Assembly: GCF_003194605.1 (NCBI RefSeq) | Contig: NZ_QHKY01000002.1 | Span: forward strand, 496,001-560,000 | Length of the DNA: 64,000 bases | Source of the DNA: Nocardioides gilvus | Lineage (GTDB): Bacteria > Actinomycetota > Actinomycetes > Propionibacteriales > Nocardioidaceae | Reading direction: 5' to 3' | The notes under the pieces: generated by a model | Database searches by the model: none | What the model saw: only the letters and a program-made list of their open reading frames with translations | Told to the model about the DNA's origin: nothing | Shown: positions 57,228 to 64,000 of the stretch, piece after piece | How the letters are laid out: every line of letters begins with the position of its first letter | Position numbering within the stretch: the first letter of the stretch is position 1 | Made by a program: the position numbers and the translations under genes

Positions 57228-58700
57228 GTGGAGATCCACGACGAAGCCGACCCTGCGGTCGCTGAGTTATCCACCGATGAATCGACTCCCGCTGAGCGTG
57301 ACTCTCCACAGGATGACCGGAGTTATGCACAGGGCGAGCTGCCGGAGGCGTCCGGCGTGTGGCGCTCCGCTGGTGCTACGACCCCACTGAATGGCGGTGC
57401 CGTTTCACGTGAAACGACGACCCACTTGGTGGATGCGCTGCTAGCCGTGCCGGCGGTGGAACCCCCTCCGGAGTCTGGCCGCCTGGCGCCTGTCGTGGAT
57501 CCCTATGACGCCCTCTTCGGTTCGGCCTGGTCGGACACTCGTGGTGGTGCGGTAGGGCGTCCAACGGCAGATCTGGACGGCTCCTCGTCCTCGTTCGAAG
57601 AACTGAGCATCCAGACTGATGCGATTCATTCCCCCAGAGAGCGCGCCTCCGAGGCAGCGCCTGCAGTAGAAGTATCAGCGTCAGGAGAAGATCTGTTGTC
57701 CAGCAACGATGACCACATGGGCTCCGCTGCCGTGGCGCCTGTTTCACGTGGAACCAAAGTCCGCACGGCCGCTGACTTCGCGGAGAGTGGCAGCACCCCG
57801 TACGACGACAGCACTCCGTTGGCCAGGGCGGCCGAGCACGTCGTACGGGCTCGTCACGGGCAACTGGGCTTGAATGGGCCCGCGCGGCCCGACAAGACCC
57901 GCGTGATGGTCGTCGCGAATCAGAAGGGCGGTGTCGGCAAGACCACCAGCACGGTGAACCTCGCTGCGGCGCTCGCTCAACTGGGCCAGCGTGTGCTGGT
58001 CATCGACCTTGATCCTCAGGGCAACGCCTCCACAGCCCTCAACATCGAGCACCGACGAGGCGTTCCGTCCACCTATGACTTGTTGGTGGACGGTGCCAAG
58101 CTGGAGGAGGTCTCCACCGCTTGTCCAGATCTCCCGAATCTCCAGGTGGTCCCCGCGACCATTGACCTGGCGGGTGCCGAGATCGAACTCGTCAGCGTCG
58201 TTGCCCGTGAGTCGCGGTTGGACAGGGCCATCAAGGCCCATCCGCTCGTGGGCAGTGCGGAGGACGTCGGCGATGATCGACTGGACTTCGTCCTTGTTGA
58301 CTGCCCGCCCTCGCTCGGGCTGCTCACGCTGAATGCCCTGGTCGCCGCCGAGGAAATGGTCATCCCGATCCAGGCTGAGTACTACGCCTTGGAGGGCTTG
58401 GGGCAATTGCTCGAGACCGTGGAAATGGTGCGCTCTCATCTGAACCAGCGTCTCAATGTCTCGACGATCCTGATGACCATGTATGACGCACGGACTCGCC
58501 TCGCCGCCAATGTCGCTTCCGAGGTCAGGGAGCACTTCGGAGACACGGTGTTGAAGACGATGGTCCCCCGCTCTGTGCGTGTCTCGGAGGCACCCTCCTA
58601 CAGCCAGACCGTGATGACCTACGACCCGGCGTCTCCGGGTGCACTGTCGTACTTGGAAGCCGCACGCGAGATCGCCATCAAGGGGGCACCGAGTTCATGA
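57228..58700 (+). CDS. parA: Chromosome-partitioning ATPase ParA (Soj) with a long N-terminal extension
   Basis: 490 residues from GTG 57228, preceded by GGAAGGGG. Residues about 1-225 are acidic, low-complexity and unlike the family; the ATPase then begins with [20 protein letters not shown] (deviant Walker A at 233-240), [23 protein letters not shown] and [12 protein letters not shown]. Usual actinobacterial ParA has about 300-350 residues, so either the extension is real or the true start is lower; ATG 57717 would give 327 residues but has a weak ribosome site. Two parS sequences and several DnaA-box-like sequences lie in the extension. Overlaps parB by 4 bases. Confidence 0.85.
   Translation: MEIHDEADPAVAELSTDESTPAERDSPQDDRSYAQGELPEASGVWRSAGATTPLNGGAVSRETTTHLVDALLAVPAVEPPPESGRLAPVVDPYDALFGSAWSDTRGGAVGRPTADLDGSSSSFEELSIQTDAIHSPRERASEAAPAVEVSASGEDLLSSNDDHMGSAAVAPVSRGTKVRTAADFAESGSTPYDDSTPLARAAEHVVRARHGQLGLNGPARPDKTRVMVVANQKGGVGKTTSTVNLAAALAQLGQRVLVIDLDPQGNASTALNIEHRRGVPSTYDLLVDGAKLEEVSTACPDLPNLQVVPATIDLAGAEIELVSVVARESRLDRAIKAHPLVGSAEDVGDDRLDFVLVDCPPSLGLLTLNALVAAEEMVIPIQAEYYALEGLGQLLETVEMVRSHLNQRLNVSTILMTMYDARTRLAANVASEVREHFGDTVLKTMVPRSVRVSEAPSYSQTVMTYDPASPGALSYLEAAREIAIKGAPSS
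57267..57331. promoter_or_regulatory. DnaA-box-like sequences inside the parA extension
   Basis: TTATCCACC (57267-57275, one mismatch), CTCTCCACA (57302-57310, two mismatches) and TTATGCACA (57323-57331, one mismatch) within 65 bases of the 5' end of parA. Could be coincidence, but three same-orientation near-boxes in one short stretch is unusual. Confidence 0.4.
57402..57415. promoter_or_regulatory. parS site 2 (inside parA)
   Basis: GTTTCACGTGAAAC, the full 14-base parS core, in frame within parA, encoding VSRET. Confidence 0.9.
57741..57754. promoter_or_regulatory. parS-like site 3 (inside parA)
   Basis: GTTTCACGTGGAAC, one mismatch from the parS core; encodes VSRGT in parA. Confidence 0.7.
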
Positions 58701-59812
58701 GCGTCGATGGAAAGAACGCTGGCAGGCCTGGCACTCGTCGTGGGCTCGGGCGTGGCTTGGGTGCGCTGATCCCGACGTCACCCACGCGGGAGACTGATGT
58801 TTCCCGTGAAACAGGGCCACAGGTCGATGGTGACCTCGCGCCGGCGGCGCCCTCGAGCGCGGGGTTGGGTCCCAATTCGGGGCTCCGTGAGAGCGATTCT
58901 GATGGTTTTGGTCCCGGACTGACCGGCGACAACTCGGCTCAAAATGGCTCTGACAGAACTCCGTCCGAGGCGCCCACCCCCACGAATGTGGCTGGCGCGT
59001 ACTTTCGGGAGTTGCCCATCGGGGCTGTCAGACCGAACCAGTGGCAACCGCGGCAGGTCTTCGAGGAGGAGGCTCTCGCCGAGTTGGTGCACTCGATCAC
59101 CGAGGTGGGTCTGCTCCAGCCAGTGGTGGTGCGACCAGCAGGTGACGACACCTTCGAACTCATCATGGGTGAGCGCCGGTGGCGAGCCTCGCAAGAGGCG
59201 GGACTCGAGTTCATCCCGGCGATCGTGCGGGAAACCGATGACTCCGACATGTTGCGCGATGCGCTCCTGGAGAACCTCCACCGCTCACAGCTGAACCCCC
59301 TGGAGGAGGCTGCTGCGTATGGGCAGTTGTTGGAGGACTTCGGTTGCACACACGAGGAGCTTGCTCAGCGTATTGGTCGCTCTCGTCCACAGATCAGCAA
59401 CACTCTCAGGCTGCTGAAGCTCAGTCCGGCGGTGCAGCGGCGGGTCGCAGCAGGCGTGATTTCGGCGGGTCACGCGCGAGCTCTGTTAGGTGTGGAAGAC
59501 AGTGTCGTACAGGATCGTTTGGCCCAGCGGGTGGTGGCTGAGGGCATCAGCGTGCGGGCTCTTGAAGAGATCGTGGCAGTGGGAGATGTTGGGGATGGCG
59601 TTGATTCCCCGCGTGCTCCTAAGCGCCGTGCGCCCACTGCGCCAGGGTTGGTGGAGATTGCGGACCGTTTGTCGGACCGGTTCGAGACCCGGGTCAAGGT
59701 TGATCTCGGACGTTCGAAGGGCAAGATCACCGTGGAGTTCGCCTCCCTCGACGATCTTCAACGCATCATGACGTTGATGGCACCCACGGCCCAGGATGAC
59801 CGTCTGCTCTGA
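58697..59812 (+). CDS. parB: Chromosome-partitioning protein ParB
   Basis: 371 residues, ATG 58697 overlapping the parA stop by 4 bases. The N-terminus [13 protein letters not shown] is the ParA-stimulating motif. After a 60-residue disordered linker, the CTP-binding/nuclease-like domain has GERRWR at 158-163 and [14 protein letters not shown], followed by the HTH ([25 protein letters not shown]) that reads parS, and a C-terminal dimer domain. ParB loads on parS, spreads as a CTP-gated clamp and recruits SMC and ParA. Another parS-like sequence lies inside this gene. Confidence 0.96.
   Translation: MSVDGKNAGRPGTRRGLGRGLGALIPTSPTRETDVSRETGPQVDGDLAPAAPSSAGLGPNSGLRESDSDGFGPGLTGDNSAQNGSDRTPSEAPTPTNVAGAYFRELPIGAVRPNQWQPRQVFEEEALAELVHSITEVGLLQPVVVRPAGDDTFELIMGERRWRASQEAGLEFIPAIVRETDDSDMLRDALLENLHRSQLNPLEEAAAYGQLLEDFGCTHEELAQRIGRSRPQISNTLRLLKLSPAVQRRVAAGVISAGHARALLGVEDSVVQDRLAQRVVAEGISVRALEEIVAVGDVGDGVDSPRAPKRRAPTAPGLVEIADRLSDRFETRVKVDLGRSKGKITVEFASLDDLQRIMTLMAPTAQDDRLL
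58799..58812. promoter_or_regulatory. parS-like site 4 (inside parB)
   Basis: GTTTCCCGTGAAAC, one mismatch from the core; encodes VSRET in the ParB linker. Confidence 0.65.
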
Positions 59813-59863
59813 GGACTGACTTCTTCGCTGCCCCAAGACAAGGACCGGGCATCTTCGCGGCCC

Positions 59864-59896
59864 AAGGACCGGTCACCTTCATGGTGTCCGGTCTTT
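59864..59896 (+). terminator. Terminator of the parAB operon
   Basis: AAGGACCGG pairs with CCGGTCTTT (one G-T pair), with CACC/GGTG continuing the stem toward a TTCA loop; the 3' side ends TTTGCGTTT. It lies 51 bases after the parB stop. Confidence 0.7.
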
Positions 59897-59898
59897 GC

Positions 59899-59912
59899 GT
59901 TTCACGTGGAAC
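59899..59912. promoter_or_regulatory. parS-like site 5
   Basis: GTTTCACGTGGAAC, one mismatch from the core, two bases after the parAB terminator hairpin. Confidence 0.75.
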
Positions 59913-60154
59913 CTATGGGAATGGCCGGCACGTTTGCGGAGCATGGCACGGGAATCGCGCGTGAATGGACTTCTGTGAGAGCCAATCTGAGCGAAGTGGC
60001 TCGAGCCCGCTCAGAGGCACATGGGCTCATTCCCAGCCCAGGGAACCGCCTCTTGACGTGTGAATGACGCCTGGACGTCAGGAGCCCACCCTCAACTGCT
60101 CGGTCAGCCAAAGATTCGGGTTCGTGCGGGTGGGCCTATGATGAGGACGGCGCA

Positions 60155-60204
60155 ATATGTCGACAAAGCGGTAAACAGACATATCGGTATCGCGACAAAG
60201 CGGT
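60155..60204. repeat. Direct repeats CGACAAAGCGGT and inverted repeat ATATGTC/GACATAT
   Basis: CGACAAAGCGGT occurs exactly twice (60161-60172 and 60193-60204, a 32-base period). ATATGTC (60155-60161) and GACATAT (60178-60184) form an exact inverted repeat straddling the first copy. The 70-base block is AT-rich for the genome. The layout resembles an operator or a replication-type iteron pair. Confidence 0.75.
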
Positions 60205-60213
60205 TTGCCGCAT

Positions 60214-60227
60214 GTTTCACGTGCAAC
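60214..60227. promoter_or_regulatory. parS-like site 6
   Basis: GTTTCACGTGCAAC, one mismatch from the parS core, 10 bases after the second CGACAAAGCGGT copy. Confidence 0.7.
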
Positions 60228-60304
60228 ATGCCACCGTGAGGCCGGCCCGGTCATGCAGCCATGGGACCCGACAGGCACCTTGGCGCCCTTCGCCTCGCAC
60301 ACTT

Positions 60305-60359
60305 GCCAGCCAGTCTGCGCAGACAGCCCGCAGCCCGCAGCCAGCCAGCGCAGACAGCC
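60305..60359. repeat. Imperfect direct repeat with internal palindrome
   Basis: GCCAGCCAGTCTGCGCAGAC plus AGCC (60305-60328) recurs as GCCAGCCAGCGCAGACAGCC (60340-60359), differing mainly by a small deletion. The first copy contains the perfect palindrome GTCTGCGCAGAC (60313-60324). CAGCCCG units lie between. Confidence 0.7.
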
Positions 60360-60418
60360 AGTCAGCGCAACCGACCGGCTGGCGAGGGAACTGGTCCGAG
60401 CACGACTGAACTCGGCCG

Positions 60419-61207
60419 CTACTTCTGCTTCTTGGCCCGCTTCTCCGCAGCCTTGGCGGCCTTGCGGCGCGCGCGCTCTCGCTTCTCCTCTTCGTCGAGG
60501 CGAGCCGCTTCTTCCAGAGTCGGGGCGCCTCCGCCGAACCGGGCGGGCAGCCACCATGAGCCCGGGGGCTGCTCCTCGGCGGGGTAGCCCGCGATCACTT
60601 CATCGAGCATCTCTGTCATGGCTGCGTGCAATTGTGCGGTCTCCCCGGCGGGGTCCTCGCCGGTGAACTGCATGGGTGCGCCTACGCGGATGTGGATCGT
60701 CTTGCCGCGCTTGAAGTCATTGGGGTGGTCCTTGGTCATCATGCGCTGGGTGCCCCAGACCACGACGGGGATGACCGGCACACCGGCAGTGGCGGCGATA
60801 CGTACGGCGCCGTTCTTGAACTCCTTGAGCTCCATCGCGCGCGAGATGGTCGCCTCCGGGAAGATGCCCACCAGCTCGCCCTGCTTCAGCAGGTCAACAG
60901 CGTGATGGAACGACTCGATGCCGGAGCCGCGATCGACGGGGACGTGGTGCAGCGAGCGCATGATCGGACCGCCCACTGGATGGTCGAAGACTTCCTTCTT
61001 GGCCATGAAGCGCACCAGCCGCTTGCCAGCGGGCTGGGCGGCGAGTCCGCCGTACACGAAGTCGATGTACCCGATGTGGTTGTACGCCATCAACGCACCA
61101 CCCTCACGGGGGATGTTCTCGTGCCCGGTGATGGTGATCTTCTGCCCGAGAATCCTGAAGAGCGCCTTGCAGGTCAGGATGACCGGGGGGTAGGTGATGT
61201 CGCGCAT
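60419..61207 (-). CDS. 1-acyl-sn-glycerol-3-phosphate acyltransferase (PlsC-type)
   Basis: 262 residues. Acyltransferase block I is YNHIGYIDFVYGG (HxxxxD), block III FPEATISR, and the intermediate PVDRGSG and PVIPVVVWGTQ are in place. The block III motif reads FPEA where FPEG is usual. It would transfer acyl groups to lysophosphatidate or a related lipid at the inner membrane. No long transmembrane helix is evident. The C-terminal 30 residues are a Lys/Arg/Ala-rich helix (EEKRERARRKAAKAAEK). Upstream of it on the same strand is an aminotransferase gene 60 bases away. Confidence 0.9.
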   Translation of the reverse strand: MRDITYPPVILTCKALFRILGQKITITGHENIPREGGALMAYNHIGYIDFVYGGLAAQPAGKRLVRFMAKKEVFDHPVGGPIMRSLHHVPVDRGSGIESFHHAVDLLKQGELVGIFPEATISRAMELKEFKNGAVRIAATAGVPVIPVVVWGTQRMMTKDHPNDFKRGKTIHIRVGAPMQFTGEDPAGETAQLHAAMTEMLDEVIAGYPAEEQPPGSWWLPARFGGGAPTLEEAARLDEEEKRERARRKAAKAAEKRAKKQK

Positions 61208-61267
61208 GGCTGCTGAAGCTCCTGGCTGGTGCGGAGAGGTGATCTTGCGAAGCCTAGAGCAGGGGCT

Positions 61268-62482
61268 TCATCGCAACGTCGCGAGGAAGTCCGCGATGCG
61301 GCCGATCGCCTCCTCGAGCACCTCCGCATCGGGCAGCGTGACCAGACGGAAATGGTCCGGCGCCGGCCAGTTGAAGCCGGTGCCATGGGTGACCAGGATC
61401 TTCTTGGCCCGCAGCAGGTCGAGCACGAACTCCTGGTCGTCCTTGATGTCGTAGACCTCGGGGTCGAGCCGTGGGAAACAGTAGAGCGCGCCGCGCGGCT
61501 TGACGTTGCTGACGCCAGGGATCTCGTTCAGGAGCCGGTGCGCGAGCATCGATTGCTCGTAGAAGCGTCCGCCCGGGCCGATGAACTCCTCGACCGACTG
61601 GTAGCCGCCCAGAGCTGTCTGGATCGCGTGCTGCGCGGGCACGTTGGCGCACATCCGCATGTTGGCGATGAGTGTCAGGCCCTCGAGGAAGTCGGTGGCG
61701 AGCTCCTTAGGCCCCGAGATCATCACCCACCCGGCGCGGTATCCACAGACCCGGTACGCCTTCGAGAGCCCCGAGAAGGTGAGGACGAGTACGTCGTTGT
61801 CGGCATACGTCGCGACGTGGTGGTGCTCGGCGTCCTCGAAGAGGATCTTCTCGTAGATCTCGTCGGCGAAGATCACCAGCTGGTGACGCCGGGCGATGTC
61901 GACGAGTCCCTTGACGGTCTCCTCGCTGTAGACCGCACCCGTGGGGTTGTTCGGGTTGATCACGACCAGCGCGTGCGTGTTCTCGGTGATCTTGGACTCG
62001 ATGTCGGCGAGGTCAGGATTCCACCCGTCCTCCTCGTCGCAGACGTAGTGCACCGGGGTGCCACCGGACAGCGTCACTGCCCCGGTCCACAAGGGGTAGT
62101 CGGGAGCCGGGACGAGGACCTCGTTGCCGTCGTCGACGAACGCCTGGAGGACCATCGAGATCAACTCGGAGACGCCGTTGCCGATGAAGATGTCGTTGAC
62201 GTGCACGTCGCGCAGACCGTGGGACTGGTAGTAGTTCATCACCGCCGTGCGGGCGGAGTAGATGCCGCGTGAGTCGCTGTAACCCTGGGACGCGGGGAGG
62301 TGACGGATCATGTCGGCGACGATCGCCTCTGGCGCCTCGAAGCCGAAGGGAGCCGTGTTGCCGATGTTGAGCTTGAGGATCCGGTGACCTTCGGCCTCCA
62401 GTCGCTGAGCCTCCACCAGGATCGGACCGCGGACGTCGTAACGGACGTTCTGAAGCTTCTTGCTCTGCTTGATCCGGCGCAT
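61268..62482 (-). CDS. PLP-dependent aminotransferase (AlaA-like)
   Basis: 404 residues of fold-type I. N-terminal IGNTAPFGFEAPEAI and GYSDSRGIYSARTAV (glycine/aromatic segment), VVINPNNPTGAVYS, FADEIYEKILFED, the PLP lysine in SGLSKAYRVCGYRAGW, and ARRHQ/ARNxR-type anion region at NMRMCANVPAQHAIQ. The style matches AlaA, alanine-synthesising glutamate-pyruvate aminotransferase. The exact substrate cannot be settled by eye. ATG 62482 is the likely start. Confidence 0.9.
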   Translation of the reverse strand: MRRIKQSKKLQNVRYDVRGPILVEAQRLEAEGHRILKLNIGNTAPFGFEAPEAIVADMIRHLPASQGYSDSRGIYSARTAVMNYYQSHGLRDVHVNDIFIGNGVSELISMVLQAFVDDGNEVLVPAPDYPLWTGAVTLSGGTPVHYVCDEEDGWNPDLADIESKITENTHALVVINPNNPTGAVYSEETVKGLVDIARRHQLVIFADEIYEKILFEDAEHHHVATYADNDVLVLTFSGLSKAYRVCGYRAGWVMISGPKELATDFLEGLTLIANMRMCANVPAQHAIQTALGGYQSVEEFIGPGGRFYEQSMLAHRLLNEIPGVSNVKPRGALYCFPRLDPEVYDIKDDQEFVLDLLRAKKILVTHGTGFNWPAPDHFRLVTLPDAEVLEEAIGRIADFLATLR

Positions 62483-62568
62483 GGACCCATTCTCTCAGGT
62501 TGCCAGCGGGCCTACCATCGAATAGCACGTGGCGTTGCTCGCGCCCGTACCGATCGGGAGGTCAGCCA

Positions 62569-63285
62569 GTGGCACGCCAGGTGATCAGCATGGACGCGTC
62601 CGACCTGCGCGCCTTCGCCGAGGCCGTTGAGCCTTGCCTGCGCTGGAAGTACGACCCGGTGACCGCCGCCCGGCTGCCCGACGCGGAACGACTCGACGCG
62701 CTCGAGGAGTGGGTGGCCCGAGTGCAGGAGGAGTGGGGAGCCTGCGGGCGAATGGTCGTCGTCGACGAGGTGCCGCTGGGCTACGTCCTCTACGCCCCCC
62801 CGGCGCACCTGCCCGGCCTGGGCGACGTGGCCACCGGACCTCCGTCGGCCGATGCGGTCGTGCTCGCTGAGATGTACGTGCTCCCCGAGGCGCGGAGGGC
62901 CGGTGTCGGGAAGTTGCTGGTGCACGCGGCGGCCAAGGACCTGGTGCTCCGCGAGGTGGCGGCCCTGGAGACCTTCGGCACGTACGCCGATGTGGCAGCG
63001 GCCGCAGAGACCGCAGAGACCGCCCCTCCCGGACGCACCGACCACCTGCTGCCGGTCGGCTTCCTGGAGTCCGTGGGCTTCGCCACGCACAGGACGCACA
63101 GCACCACCCCGCGGATGCGGATGGACCTCCGGGCCGCTCGATCCTGGATGGACGAGGTCGAGTTGGCTCTGGAGCGTCTGGTGGGTGCTGTGCGTCCGGT
63201 GATCAGGCCGAGGTTCAAACCACGGTTCAAGCCGGTGGCCAAGCCTCAGACCCGGAGCCTCAGATCAGGCCCTCGAGCTCCTTGA
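62569..63285 (+). CDS. GNAT-family acetyltransferase
   Basis: 238 residues from GTG 62569 with GGGAGG upstream. The acetyl-CoA site is AEMYVLPEARRAGVGKLLVHAAAKD (the R-x-x-G-V-G-K loop), preceded by PLGYVLYAPP. The C-terminal 50 residues are basic and repetitive (RPRFKPRFKPVAK). This matches the actinobacterial GNAT type found between the aminotransferase and trxA. Its substrate is unknown. It overlaps the convergent trxA end by 26 bases. Confidence 0.87.
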   Translation: MARQVISMDASDLRAFAEAVEPCLRWKYDPVTAARLPDAERLDALEEWVARVQEEWGACGRMVVVDEVPLGYVLYAPPAHLPGLGDVATGPPSADAVVLAEMYVLPEARRAGVGKLLVHAAAKDLVLREVAALETFGTYADVAAAAETAETAPPGRTDHLLPVGFLESVGFATHRTHSTTPRMRMDLRAARSWMDEVELALERLVGAVRPVIRPRFKPRFKPVAKPQTRSLRSGPRAP

Positions 63286-63583
63286 GGATGGCTGCCTTGG
63301 GGCGAGCGCCGACGATCGTCCGGACGACCTCGCCGCCCTGGTAGACATTGATCGTCGGGATGCCGGTCACGCGGTAGCTGGCCGGGGTGACCGGGTTCTC
63401 GTCGATGTTGAGCTTGACGAAGCTCATCTTGTCGCCGTGCTGGCCGGCGATCTCCTCGAGGACCGGGGCGACCTGACGGCACGGACCGCACCACTCGGCC
63501 CAGAAGTCCACGAGCACGGGCTTGTCGGACTTGAGGACGTCTGCCTCGAAGCTGGCATCGGTGACGGCTGAAAGATTGGACAT
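63260..63583 (-). CDS. trxA: Thioredoxin
   Basis: 107 residues, ATG 63583 preceded by GAAGGATC. The active site is WCGPC at 31-35 in DFWAEWCGPCRQVAPVLEEIAG, with cis-Pro in VTGIPTINVYQGG. It reduces protein disulfides using the reductase encoded immediately upstream. Shorter start fits standard thioredoxin; an upstream frame extension is non-family sequence. Confidence 0.97.
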   Translation of the reverse strand: MSNLSAVTDASFEADVLKSDKPVLVDFWAEWCGPCRQVAPVLEEIAGQHGDKMSFVKLNIDENPVTPASYRVTGIPTINVYQGGEVVRTIVGARPKAAILKELEGLI

Positions 63584-63685
63584 CGGGTGATCCTTCCGAA
63601 AGATCGACGGTGAGACGCTGGTGGGCGGTCTCGAATGAGTCAACACCACGGCGGGGACATGTGTTCCCGACACGGCGATGGGAGA

Positions 63686-64000
63686 TCAGGCCTGCTGGAC
63701 CTCGGCGGCGACCGCCAGGGTCTCCTCGACCGGTCCGGCCGTGGAGGCCTCGTGGTCCAGGGCCGCGATGTAGCGCTCGGCGTCGAGCGCAGCGGCGCAA
63801 CCGGTGCCGGCAGCGGTGATGGCCTGCTGGTAGTGGTGGTCGACCAGGTCACCGGCGGCGAAGACGCCGGGCAGGTTGGTGGCGGTCGAGGGGTGGTTGA
63901 CCAGGACGTAACCGTCGTCGTCGACGTCGACCTGACCGGTGAGGAGCTCCGAGCGCGGGTCGTGACCGATCGCGATGAAGAGCCCGGTCACGGGAAGGTC
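63686..64000 (-). CDS. trxB: Thioredoxin reductase, C-terminal part (partial)
   Basis: 105 codons in frame to the right edge; the 5' part is outside. The visible segment has [12 protein letters not shown] (the central domain end) and the FAD-binding [24 protein letters not shown], the signature of the C-terminal FAD domain. The redox CxxC lies outside the window. The tail of about 25 residues ([17 protein letters not shown]) is a non-conserved extension. It forms an operon with trxA, 102 bases apart. Confidence 0.95.
   Translation of the reverse strand, partial: DLPVTGLFIAIGHDPRSELLTGQVDVDDDGYVLVNHPSTATNLPGVFAAGDLVDHHYQQAITAAGTGCAAALDAERYIAALDHEASTAGPVEETLAVAAEVQQA

Larger units (their letters stand above)
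59813..60418. other. 606-base non-coding stretch downstream of parB
   Basis: No convincing gene on either strand. It holds the parB terminator, two parS-like sites, a block of direct and inverted repeats at 60155-60204 and another at 60305-60359. Between 59910 and 60140 nothing stands out. Confidence 0.7.

Noticed and set aside
60205..60666. A short plus-strand gene after parB
   Set aside because: Frame is Arg/Ala/Ser-rich, runs into the reverse strand of plsC, and has no ribosome site or recognisable domain.

Overview
The window looks like the replication-origin region of a high-GC actinobacterium, most likely Nocardioidaceae (Nocardioides or a close relative). This rests on three conserved gene sets and their order: a tRNA-Leu-fhaA-fhaB-pstP-rodA-pbpA-pknA-pknB cluster followed by crgA, a rhomboid protease and a cyclophilin; an origin block of DUF3566, gyrA, gyrB, DUF721/dciA, recF, gnd, dnaN and dnaA read leftward; and rpmH-rnpA-yidD-yidC-jag-rsmG-parA-parB read rightward. 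GTG and TTG starts are common and ATGA stop/start overlaps link many genes. The species was not determined.

Layout. 1-1235: 5' part of an M13 metallopeptidase. 1353-4420: a small membrane protein, a quinone-oxidoreductase-like MDR enzyme and a cytochrome P450. 4479-9560: a TetR regulator (upstream of the P450) divergent from a tightly coupled flavin monooxygenase / SDR / MelB-type symporter / TauE-SafE exporter operon, which is the most accessory-looking metabolic cassette here. 9635-21636: transporters (MFS, NSS with its small partner, MMPL with a MarR regulator), polyphosphate glucokinase, glutathione peroxidase, a secreted beta-rich protein, an ABC-F ATPase, a nitroreductase and a small membrane protein. 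21692-22066: a broken DUF222/HNH endonuclease gene. 22167-31241: tRNA-Leu and the FHA/phosphatase/RodA/PBP/kinase operon that coordinates peptidoglycan synthesis and division. 31260-36152: DUF881 protein, an internally duplicated CrgA, rhomboid protease, cyclophilin, a coiled protein and patatin. 36152-41314: DUF3817, SURF1, a lipoprotein, a choice-of-anchor I protein and a Tat-exported RCC1-repeat protein. 41607-53505: tRNA-Ala, DLW-39, tRNA-Ile and the gyrase/recF/dnaN/dnaA block with oriC. 54021-59812: ribosome/RNase P/YidC/RsmG and ParAB with a cluster of parS sites. 60419-64000: PlsC acyltransferase, alanine-type aminotransferase, GNAT, thioredoxin and the C-terminal part of thioredoxin reductase.

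The non-coding DNA holds the less expected signals: a second DnaA-box cluster about 20 kb from oriC between crgA and the rhomboid gene; six parS-like sites, three of them inside the parA and parB reading frames; a strong AT-rich hairpin between gyrB and gyrA; and direct and inverted repeats downstream of parB. All functional assignments come from reading motifs and context; no database search was run.
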